The position numbers and the translations under genes are program-made. DNA of 35,489 bases. Source: Syntrophobacteraceae bacterium. GTDB lineage: Bacteria; Desulfobacterota; Syntrophobacteria; Syntrophobacterales; Syntrophobacteraceae. Position 1 is the first letter of the stretch. Every line of letters begins with the position of its first letter. The stretch covers positions 1 to 35,489 of the forward strand of contig PXBG01000141.1 of the NCBI GenBank assembly GCA_003566995.1, in the 5' to 3' direction. Positions 1 to 6,393 of this stretch are shown here, in pieces. The notes under the pieces were generated by a model. That model saw only the letters and a program-made list of their open reading frames with translations. It was not told where the DNA came from and searched no databases.

Positions 1-436
1 CCTTTCCCTTGCCGGGACCTCCATGGTCCCGGCCCTCTGAGGTTCAACACTCCTTTGGGAAAGGGAAGACCACAGGGCAGCCGTTGTTTTGGGGTGCCCT
101 TCCATGCGGGACCGCATTGCCCTTCCCAAGGCATCCCCGGGGCATCCCCAGGGCACTGCTGGTTTCGTACATCCTGATCCCGCCCCCGTTTGCCACGTAT
201 TTTTCTGCCTGCCACCAATTGACTTCCTCTATCATAGTTAGTAGTTTCTAATTGTTTGTTTGTGGTGTAAACTATTTTTTCTGGTTTGAGTTCTGGCCTG
301 AGTTCTGGTATGCGGCGGAAAAGTCCGGATTGTGTCTTTTGGACAAGAGTGCCCGTGGGATGATTCAAAAGGGCGGTTCCACGCTCACCTTTTTCCTCGC
401 AAAACTTCTCCGGCCCTGACCTTGATGAGGTGTTCC
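1..436. other. intergenic region upstream of operon A, with hairpins and small repeats
   Basis: No convincing gene. At 1-64 an 8-bp outer helix (1-8 with 57-64) encloses a perfect 9-bp hairpin (11-19 with 25-33, loop TCCAT). At 95-165 there are short direct and inverted repeats: TGCCCTTCC at 95-103 and 118-126, the palindrome-like ATGCGGGACCGCAT at 104-117, and two GGCATCCCC units just after. A possible promoter starts at TTGACT (219-224), with TAGTTAG (235-241), the reverse complement of the CTAACTA block found in the two other leaders. A 12-bp imperfect tandem repeat, TGGtttGAGTTC then TGGcctGAGTTC, lies at 282-305. The leader to operon A is therefore long and structured; the function of these parts is unknown. 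Confidence 0.45.
367..394 (+). terminator. terminator-like hairpin in the operon A leader
   Basis: AAAAGG (367-372) can pair with CCTTTT (388-393), with an inner GCG/CGC helix around a GTTCCA loop and a small bulge. The 3' strand runs straight into a T-tract. It lies 43 bases upstream of the first start codon of operon A, so it may act as an attenuator, as proposed for the leaders of operons B and C. The stem is short and AT-rich, so this is tentative. Confidence 0.3.
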
Positions 437-751
437 ATGTTTTTGAAACCCATACTCTTTGCTCTTTGTCTGTTCTTTATGGCGGCACAGGCTTCGGCGC
501 ACATGCCCTTGAGTATGTGCTTTGACAATGGCGACAACACCATCACCTGCGAGGGAGGTTTTTCCGATGGATCCTCGGCGGCGGGAGTGGACATGTATGT
601 CATGTCACCCGACGTGCGGATTTTGCTCCAGGGTAAAATGAACGAAAACTCCCGGTTCACCTTTGACAGGCCGAGGGGGGACTTCATGGTGTTGTTCGAT
701 GCAGGGGCCGATCATCGGGTGCAGATTCGGGGGAGTCAGATTGCACAATGA
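437..751 (+). CDS. small exported protein, probable accessory component of a metal transporter
   Basis: A 104-residue protein. The N-terminus (MFLKPILF, hydrophobic core to about residue 18, then ASA) is a signal peptide, so the mature part of about 85 residues should be periplasmic. The mature part has two cysteines (MCFDN and TITCEGG) and a glycine-rich GGFSDGSS stretch, followed by what reads as a small beta-sandwich. I recall similar small exported proteins beside nickel/cobalt transporters but cannot name a family. ATG 437 is chosen because GAGG lies six bases upstream; an in-frame ATG at 425 would add four residues without a better ribosome site. It overlaps the next gene by four bases (ATGA), so the two are probably translationally coupled. 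A role as a metal-binding accessory of the ABC system that follows is inference. Confidence 0.7.
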   Translation: MFLKPILFALCLFFMAAQASAHMPLSMCFDNGDNTITCEGGFSDGSSAAGVDMYVMSPDVRILLQGKMNENSRFTFDRPRGDFMVLFDAGADHRVQIRGSQIAQ

Positions 752-1629
752 AAAATGTCATCGAAGTGCACAACCTGTGTCACCGCTACAATGGACGCAG
801 CATCTACGAAAATCTCAACTTTTCCGTTCCCGAAGGTTCCGTTTGCGGCCTCCTGGGGAAAAACGGCCAGGGCAAGACCACCCTGGTGAACATCCTCATG
901 GGCTTTCTCAAGCCCACCAGCGGCACATGCCTGGTTCTCGGAGAGAACTCCCACAACCTTTCTCCCGCCGTGCGCCATCGGGTCGGACTGCTCCATGAAG
1001 GACACCTGGCGTATGAATTCATGACCATCACCCAGACGGAAAAATTTTTCCGGGGCTGCTATCCCGGCTGGAAGTCCGAAGTATTTTTCCATCTCATGGA
1101 CAAGATGGGGTTGCCGCACAACCACAGAGTGGGCAACATGTCCTGCGGCCAGAGATCCCAGGTGGTTCTGGGTGTGATCATGGCCCAAAGTCCCGACCTG
1201 CTCATTCTGGACGATTATTCCATGGGGCTGGATGCGGGGTATCGCCGTCTCTTTCTCGACGTTCTTCACGATTTTGCGGCTCAGGGAAATAAAACCATTT
1301 TCGTCACCAGTCACATCGTTCAGGATCTGGAACAGCTGGTGGACACCATCATCTTTCTTGACAAGGGTGAAATCATGCAGGTCGGCCTTGACCAGTTCAT
1401 GAGGACTTTCCGCAAGTATGTCTTTCAGTGCGAAAGGGATGCGTCCTTGCCCAAGGATGAGGTCATCAGGGGCTTTGAACAGCGGGGAAGGCAGGTGGCT
1501 CTCTATTCCTACGAGGACATGGAGGCCGTGGACCGTCATCTTGCATCCCTCGGGATTCAGGCTCACCAATTGTGCCGGGCACCCATGAGCCTGGAAGACG
1601 GTTTCATCGGCCTGATGGGAAAATACTAG
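748..1629 (+). CDS. ABC transporter ATP-binding protein (ABC-2 type) with degenerate signature
   Basis: A 293-residue nucleotide-binding subunit. Walker A is GKNGQGKT at residues 37-44, followed by TLVNILMG. The signature region reads MSCGQRSQV (131-139) instead of LSGGQ. Walker B is LLILDD (151-156), with aspartate where the catalytic glutamate normally sits. The D-loop is SMGLD and the switch histidine is H189 in VTSH. About 90 residues follow the ATPase core, as in ABC-2-type ATPases that work with a separate membrane subunit. The membrane partner is the next gene. Substrate and direction of transport cannot be read from the sequence; the neighbourhood suggests metal or metallophore handling. 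The altered signature and Walker B suggest slow or asymmetric ATP hydrolysis. Confidence 0.85.
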   Translation: MKNVIEVHNLCHRYNGRSIYENLNFSVPEGSVCGLLGKNGQGKTTLVNILMGFLKPTSGTCLVLGENSHNLSPAVRHRVGLLHEGHLAYEFMTITQTEKFFRGCYPGWKSEVFFHLMDKMGLPHNHRVGNMSCGQRSQVVLGVIMAQSPDLLILDDYSMGLDAGYRRLFLDVLHDFAAQGNKTIFVTSHIVQDLEQLVDTIIFLDKGEIMQVGLDQFMRTFRKYVFQCERDASLPKDEVIRGFEQRGRQVALYSYEDMEAVDRHLASLGIQAHQLCRAPMSLEDGFIGLMGKY

Positions 1630-1631
1630 AC

Positions 1632-2300
1632 ATGTGGCGTTCGATTCTTCTCAAGGAATGGCTGAAGATCCGATGGTTTCTGGCTGCCGCCCTCATTGTG
1701 AACCTTGGTTTCTCCATCAAGATTTTTCTGGATATTCGAAGCATCCTGAGTGCTGAACATGCCCAGATGGTTTGGTATCAGGCCGTTCATCTGCACACCG
1801 TCTTCCATCATGACATGCGTTATGTGCCGTTGCTCACAGGACTCACCCTGGCGGCGGCCCAATTCTTTCCCGAGATTCTGGGGCGCCGCATGCGCATCGC
1901 CCTGCACCTTCCCATGGCGCGGGATGGCATGATGTTTTTCTGCCTGGCTTTTGGTCTGGGCGTTGTGGGGGCCATCTTTCTGGTGGATGCTTTGTTCATC
2001 CATCTGACCATGCGCGCCTATTTTCCCTTTGAAGTGGCCGTGTCCGCAGTGATGACGGCGCTTCCGTGGTTCCTGGCCGGGGTCTGGGGCTATTTGGGAG
2101 CAGTGGCTGTCCTTCTCGAGACGGCCTGGCCGCGACGCGTTTTCTTCTTTCTTGTCTTCAGTGTGCTCATTGCCATGCTCTATTCGGGCGTGGGCTATGG
2201 ATGGCTGACTCCAGCTCTTCCCTGGTTGGGTGCCCTGCTGCTGCCGGCTTTTCTGTGTGTTTTTGAGTCAGCCCGCCGTTTTCAGAGGGGGGGTGCGTGA
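1632..2300 (+). CDS. integral membrane subunit of the ABC-2-type transporter
   Basis: A 222-residue membrane protein with about six hydrophobic segments. The first follows the short cytoplasmic start MWRSILLKEW, as is typical of ABC-2 permeases, and others lie around residues 65-80, 95-120, 135-160, 165-185 and 195-215. ATG 1632 is two bases after the stop of the ATPase gene; the longer reading frame upstream lies wholly inside that gene and has no ribosome site. It probably forms the membrane path for the preceding ATPase. No substrate-specific motif is visible. The stop overlaps the start of the next gene (TGATG). Confidence 0.75.
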   Translation: MWRSILLKEWLKIRWFLAAALIVNLGFSIKIFLDIRSILSAEHAQMVWYQAVHLHTVFHHDMRYVPLLTGLTLAAAQFFPEILGRRMRIALHLPMARDGMMFFCLAFGLGVVGAIFLVDALFIHLTMRAYFPFEVAVSAVMTALPWFLAGVWGYLGAVAVLLETAWPRRVFFFLVFSVLIAMLYSGVGYGWLTPALPWLGALLLPAFLCVFESARRFQRGGA

Positions 2301-3556
2301 TGTTGAAGACACTTTCGCGCCTGAGCTTTCTTGTCCTGGCAATCCTGGCCATGAGCTACATTCTTCCCCTGAGTTTTGACAAGGTGTTCGGGAAGCACAA
2401 TGAGGATCCCCTGCTCTTTTACAGTCCCGTGCTCCATCAGTTCGTCTACCAGGAATCCCTTGGGGGGCACCGCTTCAACTACTTGGATGAGGAGGGGAGG
2501 AGCTACAGCCGCCAGGAGTTTGAAGCCCTGCTTCCCTTTGTGTATTCCAGGAACCTGGAAAGGAGGGACCTCCTTCCCATGGTCCTGGAAGGGAGAAGTT
2601 TCGACGCCCAGTCCATTTCGGAGGATCGTCAGGGACTGGAGATCAGGGCTCGCCATGTGAGGGGCCAAAAGCCCCGGATACAACTCTACCCTCTTTTCAA
2701 CAACGATCCCCAGGTGGCCATGATGCGCTTTCCCGTGGAGGTCTTCCGTTTCACGCCGAACGCCATGGAATTCATTGATGCGGATCACAATCGCCTCGAT
2801 CCTCATTTGACCGGCAGGTTCACCGAGGCCCTGAAAGATAAGGGCTTTGTTTTTCCCGCGGAGGTGATCGGAGGAAGGCCCACCAACCTGAAACCATTTG
2901 ACGACGGTTACTTCATAGGTGACAGCATGGGGCAGGTGTTTCATGTGAAGCGGGTCCTCAATGAGCCCCAGATCTTCAGGTTGCCCCTTGATTCACCCCT
3001 GGATATTCTGGACGTGGTGGTCACGGAACACGAGCGCAGGGAATTCCATGGGGTCATCATCCCCCGGCAGGGAGAAGTGTTCCTCATAAGGTGGGGTGAC
3101 TATGGGCTCATCCCGTTGCCCGTGAAGGATTATGATCCCCGAAGCATGGACTTGAAACTCCTCATCGATCCTCTTTACCGAACGGTGACCGTGAGTTCCC
3201 GGGGAGCGGTCACAGGGGTGGCCATGGATGCCGGCTATCAGGTGATTCGCCGCTACGAACTGCCCAGGAGGGAGGCTGCATCGGACCTGGTCCGTCATTC
3301 CCGGGATTTTCTTTTTCCATTTCAACTGACCCTGGAAAGTCCTCACCATGGGCAGGCTCATGTGGGGTTGCACGTGGGAGGGCCCTGGTCCCTGGCCGGC
3401 ATCCTTTTGGCTTTTGCCTTGTTTTTTCTCCTTTCACGGAGAGATCCCCCGTTCCCGGCGAACAAGGGAGACCTGGCGGTGGTGGCCCTCAGCGGCCTTT
3501 TGGGTTTGACAGCCGTTGCATTCATGAAGGGGGATTTCTTCCCATCTGCGGCGTGA
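2300..3556 (+). CDS. DUF4857-family membrane-anchored periplasmic protein
   Basis: A 418-residue protein. One N-terminal membrane segment (about residues 8-28) is followed by a large, mostly beta-strand extracytoplasmic domain of some 320 residues. Two membrane segments close the C-terminus (about 362-380 and 393-410). Size and layout fit the DUF4857 proteins encoded beside ABC-2-type genes and TonB receptors in anaerobes; that assignment is from memory of the family. ATG 2300 is used; an in-frame GTG at 2297 would add one residue. It probably completes a three-part envelope complex with the two preceding genes. Its biochemical role is unknown. Confidence 0.65.
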   Translation: MLKTLSRLSFLVLAILAMSYILPLSFDKVFGKHNEDPLLFYSPVLHQFVYQESLGGHRFNYLDEEGRSYSRQEFEALLPFVYSRNLERRDLLPMVLEGRSFDAQSISEDRQGLEIRARHVRGQKPRIQLYPLFNNDPQVAMMRFPVEVFRFTPNAMEFIDADHNRLDPHLTGRFTEALKDKGFVFPAEVIGGRPTNLKPFDDGYFIGDSMGQVFHVKRVLNEPQIFRLPLDSPLDILDVVVTEHERREFHGVIIPRQGEVFLIRWGDYGLIPLPVKDYDPRSMDLKLLIDPLYRTVTVSSRGAVTGVAMDAGYQVIRRYELPRREAASDLVRHSRDFLFPFQLTLESPHHGQAHVGLHVGGPWSLAGILLAFALFFLLSRRDPPFPANKGDLAVVALSGLLGLTAVAFMKGDFFPSAA

Positions 3557-3631
3557 CACCTTGGCGAATGGTTTCAAAGAACGGCGGGGATTGAATGGGC
3601 TTTCAATAAATTCAAAAGGTTCGAAAAAGCA

Positions 3632-3670
3632 TTGACATTCATAAAAATAATTTATAAACGCTAACTAAAT
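3632..3670 (+). promoter_or_regulatory. promoter and candidate operator of operon B
   Basis: A perfect -35 box TTGACA lies at 3632-3637. The -10 is uncertain: TATAAA at 3653-3658 gives a 15-base spacer and TAAACG at 3655-3660 gives 17. GCTAACTAA at 3660-3668 overlaps the -10 or start-site zone. The same block follows the TTGACA of the operon C leader at nearly the same distance (28 and 27 bases from the start of TTGACA). Shared sequence in this position fits a repressor site, perhaps for a metal regulator; no regulator gene is in the window. Confidence 0.5.
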
Positions 3671-3682
3671 TTAAGAGGAACA

Positions 3683-3828
3683 CCTTACGGTCTTCGGTTG
3701 ATCATAACGCGAAGAAAGTGAAGGCGTGACGGGAATGCGGAGGGGTTTGTTTCCCCTCATGGAGATTTCTGCGCATGTGCCGGGCATTTGCGGCAGGAAT
3801 TCTTTTCCGGTCACGCCTTTTTGTTTTT
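3683..3828 (+). promoter_or_regulatory. conserved structured leader RNA, copy 1 (riboswitch-like)
   Basis: Hairpin I: CCTTAC (3683-3688) pairs with GTGAAGG (3718-3724, one bulged G). An internal loop GGT/AAA follows, then CTTCG (3692-3696) with CGAAG (3710-3714), a bulged G3709, then GTT/AAC around a six-base loop. Helix II: 3721-3735 pairs with 3805-3819 (14 of 15 pairs). It encloses a hairpin AGGGG/CCCCT (3741-3755) and a hairpin TGCCG/CGGCA (3778-3795), and ends in a T-rich tract (3818-3828). AAGG (3721-3724) belongs to both hairpin I and helix II, so the two compete. The same architecture recurs at 12803-12930. The ligand is unknown; gene context suggests a metal or metal cofactor. No named riboswitch consensus was recognised. 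Confidence 0.7.
3721..3828 (+). terminator. intrinsic terminator forming part of leader RNA copy 1
   Basis: The long helix (3721-3735 with 3805-3819, one G-G mismatch) is followed by TTT G TTTTT (3820-3828). It lies 72 bases before the first gene of operon B, so full-length operon transcripts must read through it. Its lower four pairs use bases that also pair in the upstream conserved hairpin. Confidence 0.65.
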
Positions 3829-3899
3829 GGCATCTGGGTCAATGGCTGGGTTTTGCGAGTGTTTTTTAAGACTTTCGAAGCTCCGCCCGGAGGGAAGAA

Positions 3900-4607
3900 A
3901 TGAAAATCATCACGGTAGCGGGAACGCCATGCGCGGGGAAAACCTCGGTCATTGCGCACCTGGTGAGGCTCTTCAAGTCCGAGGGCGTGGAAGCTGCCGT
4001 GGCCAAGTTCGATGCGCTGGCCACGGGAGACGATGCTTTTTACCGAAAGGAGCTGGGCATTCCGGCCATCAAGGGCTTGAGTGATTATGTCTGTCCGGAT
4101 CACTACTACGTTTCCAATCTGGAAGAAGTGTATGCGTGGGGAAAAGAACTGAAAACCGATCTGCTTTTTATCGAAACGGCAGGGCTTTGCTTCAGGTGCG
4201 CACCACACATCGAGGGGGTGCCCGCCATCACCGTGATCGACAACCTGGGGGGAGTGGACGCCCCCGAAAAGATGGGGCCCGCCCTCAGTCTTGCAGACGT
4301 CATCGTCGTGACCAAAAGCGACATGGTTTCCCAGGCGGAAAAGGAAGTCTTCCGCTACAAGGTTCGCCTGGTCAATTCGACCGCTGCCATCGTCCAATTC
4401 AACGGCCTGACAGGAACAGGAGCTGTCATGCTCAAGCGTCTTTTCGAGGCCTGGCAGGATGTTGCCGGGATATCGGAGGCCGCGCTGCGTTATTCCATGC
4501 CTGCATCCATTTGTTCCTATTGCACCGGAGAAATGCGCATTGGAAAGCCCTATCAATCGGGCAATGTCAAAAAAATCCAGTTGAGACCAGAGAGTGAGAG
4601 GACATAG
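3900..4607 (+). CDS. HypB/CobW-like GTPase, probable metallochaperone
   Basis: A 235-residue cytosolic P-loop GTPase. Walker A is GTPCAGKTS (8-16), with a cysteine inside the loop. Walker B/switch region is FIETAG (90-95), and the base-recognition motif is TKSD (138-141), a variant of NKxD. Further cysteines occur as CFRC (97-100) and, near the C-terminus, CSYC (205-208) in a CSYCTGEMRIG block, suggesting a metal or Fe-S site. SIMIBI-class GTPases such as HypB, UreG and CobW-type proteins deliver nickel, cobalt or zinc to enzymes; this gene fits the class but is not clearly any one of them. ATG 3900 follows GGAGGG with good spacing. It is the first gene after the leader RNA, three bases ahead of the next gene. 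The client protein is unknown. Confidence 0.75.
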   Translation: MKIITVAGTPCAGKTSVIAHLVRLFKSEGVEAAVAKFDALATGDDAFYRKELGIPAIKGLSDYVCPDHYYVSNLEEVYAWGKELKTDLLFIETAGLCFRCAPHIEGVPAITVIDNLGGVDAPEKMGPALSLADVIVVTKSDMVSQAEKEVFRYKVRLVNSTAAIVQFNGLTGTGAVMLKRLFEAWQDVAGISEAALRYSMPASICSYCTGEMRIGKPYQSGNVKKIQLRPESERT

Positions 4608-4610
4608 AGC

Positions 4611-5423
4611 ATGTGCACACCCCAAAGGATTGGGCCGCCGACCGAAGGTTTTCGGGAAACAGTGCCCGCGATGGCCACCTTGACGATTCTTTCAGGAACG
4701 GGAAAGAGCGGAGAACCCGAAGCCATTTCCCGTTTGGCCATCAACGCGGGCGAATGCCTGGCCGTGGTGGGGCCTACGGGCTCGGGTAAGAGCGAGCTTC
4801 TGTCAGACATAGAACAGCTCGCCTGCGGCGACACCCTCAGCGGGCGAAAAATTCTCCTGGATGGAAAGGTTCCTGAAAACCACTGGTCTTCCGGTGGGAT
4901 CGTGGCCCAGTTGTCTCAGAAGACGGGTTTCATCATGGATGGAACCGTTGAGGACTTTATTCGCCTGCATGGGCGCAGCAAAGGCCTGGAAAGGCCTGAC
5001 CTGGTTGAGGAGGTGCTTCACATGACCAATTCCCTGTGCGGTGAACCGGTGCTCCCTGAAAGCCGGCTGCAGGTTCTCAGCGGGGGACAGTCCCGTGCCT
5101 TGATGATTGCTGACATTGCCTGCATCTCCGATGCCCCCCTCGTTTTGATCGATGAGATCGAAAACGCGGGCATCGACAAGCTTCAGGCTCTTGCAGCGCT
5201 CACCGCCAGCAGCAAACTGATCGTTCTTTCCACCCATGATCCCATACTGACACTCATGGCCCGTAAAAGGGTGGTGATGAAGCAGGGTGCCATGAGCACC
5301 CTGCGTGAAACCACGGCGGAAGAAGGCCACTGCCTTGAAAGGCTCAGGGCTGTGGACGCCGTGCTCTTCCGATCCCGCGACTTGCTCCGCAATGGCCAAT
5401 CTCTCACCGATGGAGTTCTATGA
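4611..5423 (+). CDS. solitary ABC-type ATPase without a membrane partner
   Basis: A 270-residue soluble ATPase with a full ABC motif set: Walker A GPTGSGKS (54-61), glutamines Q100/Q103 in the Q-loop region, LSGGQSRAL (156-164), Walker B PLVLIDE (176-182) and switch histidine H209 in STHD. No membrane segment is present, and neither neighbour is a permease: the GTPase is upstream and a leaderless binding-protein homologue downstream. ATG 4611 is used; an in-frame ATG at 4671 would remove 20 residues without touching the domain. It may work as a soluble machine, as ABC ATPases in cofactor assembly do, or recruit a membrane subunit encoded elsewhere, such as the permease at 9491-10228. Overlaps the next gene by four bases. 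Confidence 0.75.
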   Translation: MCTPQRIGPPTEGFRETVPAMATLTILSGTGKSGEPEAISRLAINAGECLAVVGPTGSGKSELLSDIEQLACGDTLSGRKILLDGKVPENHWSSGGIVAQLSQKTGFIMDGTVEDFIRLHGRSKGLERPDLVEEVLHMTNSLCGEPVLPESRLQVLSGGQSRALMIADIACISDAPLVLIDEIENAGIDKLQALAALTASSKLIVLSTHDPILTLMARKRVVMKQGAMSTLRETTAEEGHCLERLRAVDAVLFRSRDLLRNGQSLTDGVL

Positions 5424-6352
5424 TGTCGACCACACTGCATCTTGCCATTCCCCCCAACATTGCACGGCAAACCCTGTGGGAAATCCAATCTGCGTTCCCC
5501 GGCGTTGCCATTCGTCCTCCACAGAACCACGATGAAATGTCAGATTTTTTTGGCAACGTTTTCGGGGATGAAGAGAGGACCGCGGACTTGACCCTCACCG
5601 TTTATCCCTCTGCTTTGGCAAGGGCCGTGCAGCAGGAGAAAATTTTCGCCCCTGTCCCCAAAGACCTTCCGGGCATGCGGAAAGAACTCGTCGACATCGG
5701 GTTGAAAGAGCCCATGGATCACTTCAAAGTGGTTGCGGCAGTCACCATGATGATCATTCACCACGAGACCGTCCATCCACCCCCAAAAGGATGGGCCGAC
5801 CTGTGCCGGGAGGACCTGGAAGGGCAGGTGGTCATTCCTCCCCACAATACTCCAGCGCCGGCGCTCTTCGCCCATTACCTGGAAAAACTTTGTGGGGAGA
5901 AGGGGAAAAGGGCCGCTGCGACTGTGCACGCAAAGCTTTTTCCCCAGGATATCAACAAAGCCGTCGATGAGGGTGTGTACAAGGCGGGAATGGTCTTCCC
6001 CGCTTTTGCTCGAACTTTCCGGCTGGGCAAGGCAAAAGCCCTTTGGCCGGAAGAAGGAGCTGTGGTCATACCGCTCCTTGCCTTCCTGAAGAGGGGAGCC
6101 CATGAAGATGCCCTTAAGGTGCTCCGCGCTTTCTTTTCCAGACAGATCCAATCCATCGTTGCGGAAAACGGACTCTTTTGCCCCGCAGTGGAAGATGTTC
6201 CCCTGTTTTCCGAAATGGTTCAAAACGGTTCCAGGCTCCTGTGGTCGGGTTGGGACCAGTACATGGCCCTTGGTTCCGGAGAAACCTCCCCCCCTCCTGT
6301 GACGGGGAAGCCCGTGGAACCGGGTCGCTCCGCATGCTCTTGTTGCAAGTGA
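5420..6352 (+). CDS. cytosolic substrate-binding-fold protein with cysteine-rich tail
   Basis: A 310-residue protein resembling periplasmic binding proteins of iron/spermidine-type ABC importers. The stretch WADLCREDLEGQVVIPP (around residues 120-135) and the following helix-rich part match that fold. It lacks a signal peptide: the N-terminus MMSTTLHLAIPPN is not hydrophobic enough, and no membrane segment appears anywhere. The C-terminus ends SACSCCK, a three-cysteine tail suitable for metal binding. GGAG at 5412-5415 favours ATG 5423 (one residue shorter) over ATG 5420. It is coupled to the ABC ATPase by an ATGA overlap. It may bind a metal complex in the cytosol and pass it to the GTPase or ATPase; this is inference. 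A mis-placed start hiding a signal peptide is unlikely because the upstream sequence codes for the ATPase. Confidence 0.65.
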   Translation: MMSTTLHLAIPPNIARQTLWEIQSAFPGVAIRPPQNHDEMSDFFGNVFGDEERTADLTLTVYPSALARAVQQEKIFAPVPKDLPGMRKELVDIGLKEPMDHFKVVAAVTMMIIHHETVHPPPKGWADLCREDLEGQVVIPPHNTPAPALFAHYLEKLCGEKGKRAAATVHAKLFPQDINKAVDEGVYKAGMVFPAFARTFRLGKAKALWPEEGAVVIPLLAFLKRGAHEDALKVLRAFFSRQIQSIVAENGLFCPAVEDVPLFSEMVQNGSRLLWSGWDQYMALGSGETSPPPVTGKPVEPGRSACSCCK

Positions 6353-6393
6353 GAATTTTCCAGGAATCTTTGTGATGATGAGGGAGGAGTTCC

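Larger units (their letters stand above)
3557..3899. other. leader region between operons A and B
   Basis: This gap of 343 bases has no gene. From 3557 to 3630 nothing clear is seen, and no strong terminator follows operon A. A promoter and possible operator lie at 3632-3670, the structured RNA at 3683-3828, and a linker from 3829 leads to a good ribosome site (GGAGGG) before ATG 3900. Confidence 0.6.

Noticed and set aside
145-165. GGCACTG near a GC-rich fold as a cobalamin riboswitch 3' end
   Set aside because: One base off the B12 box, and the rest of the aptamer core is not found upstream on either strand.
44-235. 63-codon open frame on the minus strand
   Set aside because: No ribosome binding site, no recognisable family, and it spans the repeat-rich stretch 95-165.
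3731-3760. GGGAATGCGG in leader RNA copy 1 as part of a cobalamin riboswitch
   Set aside because: It resembles the start of that aptamer, but the B12 box (GCCACTG) is missing and copy 2 does not keep the similarity.
3702-4625. 307-codon open frame on the minus strand
   Set aside because: Antisense to the GTPase gene and to the leader RNA; no family resemblance.
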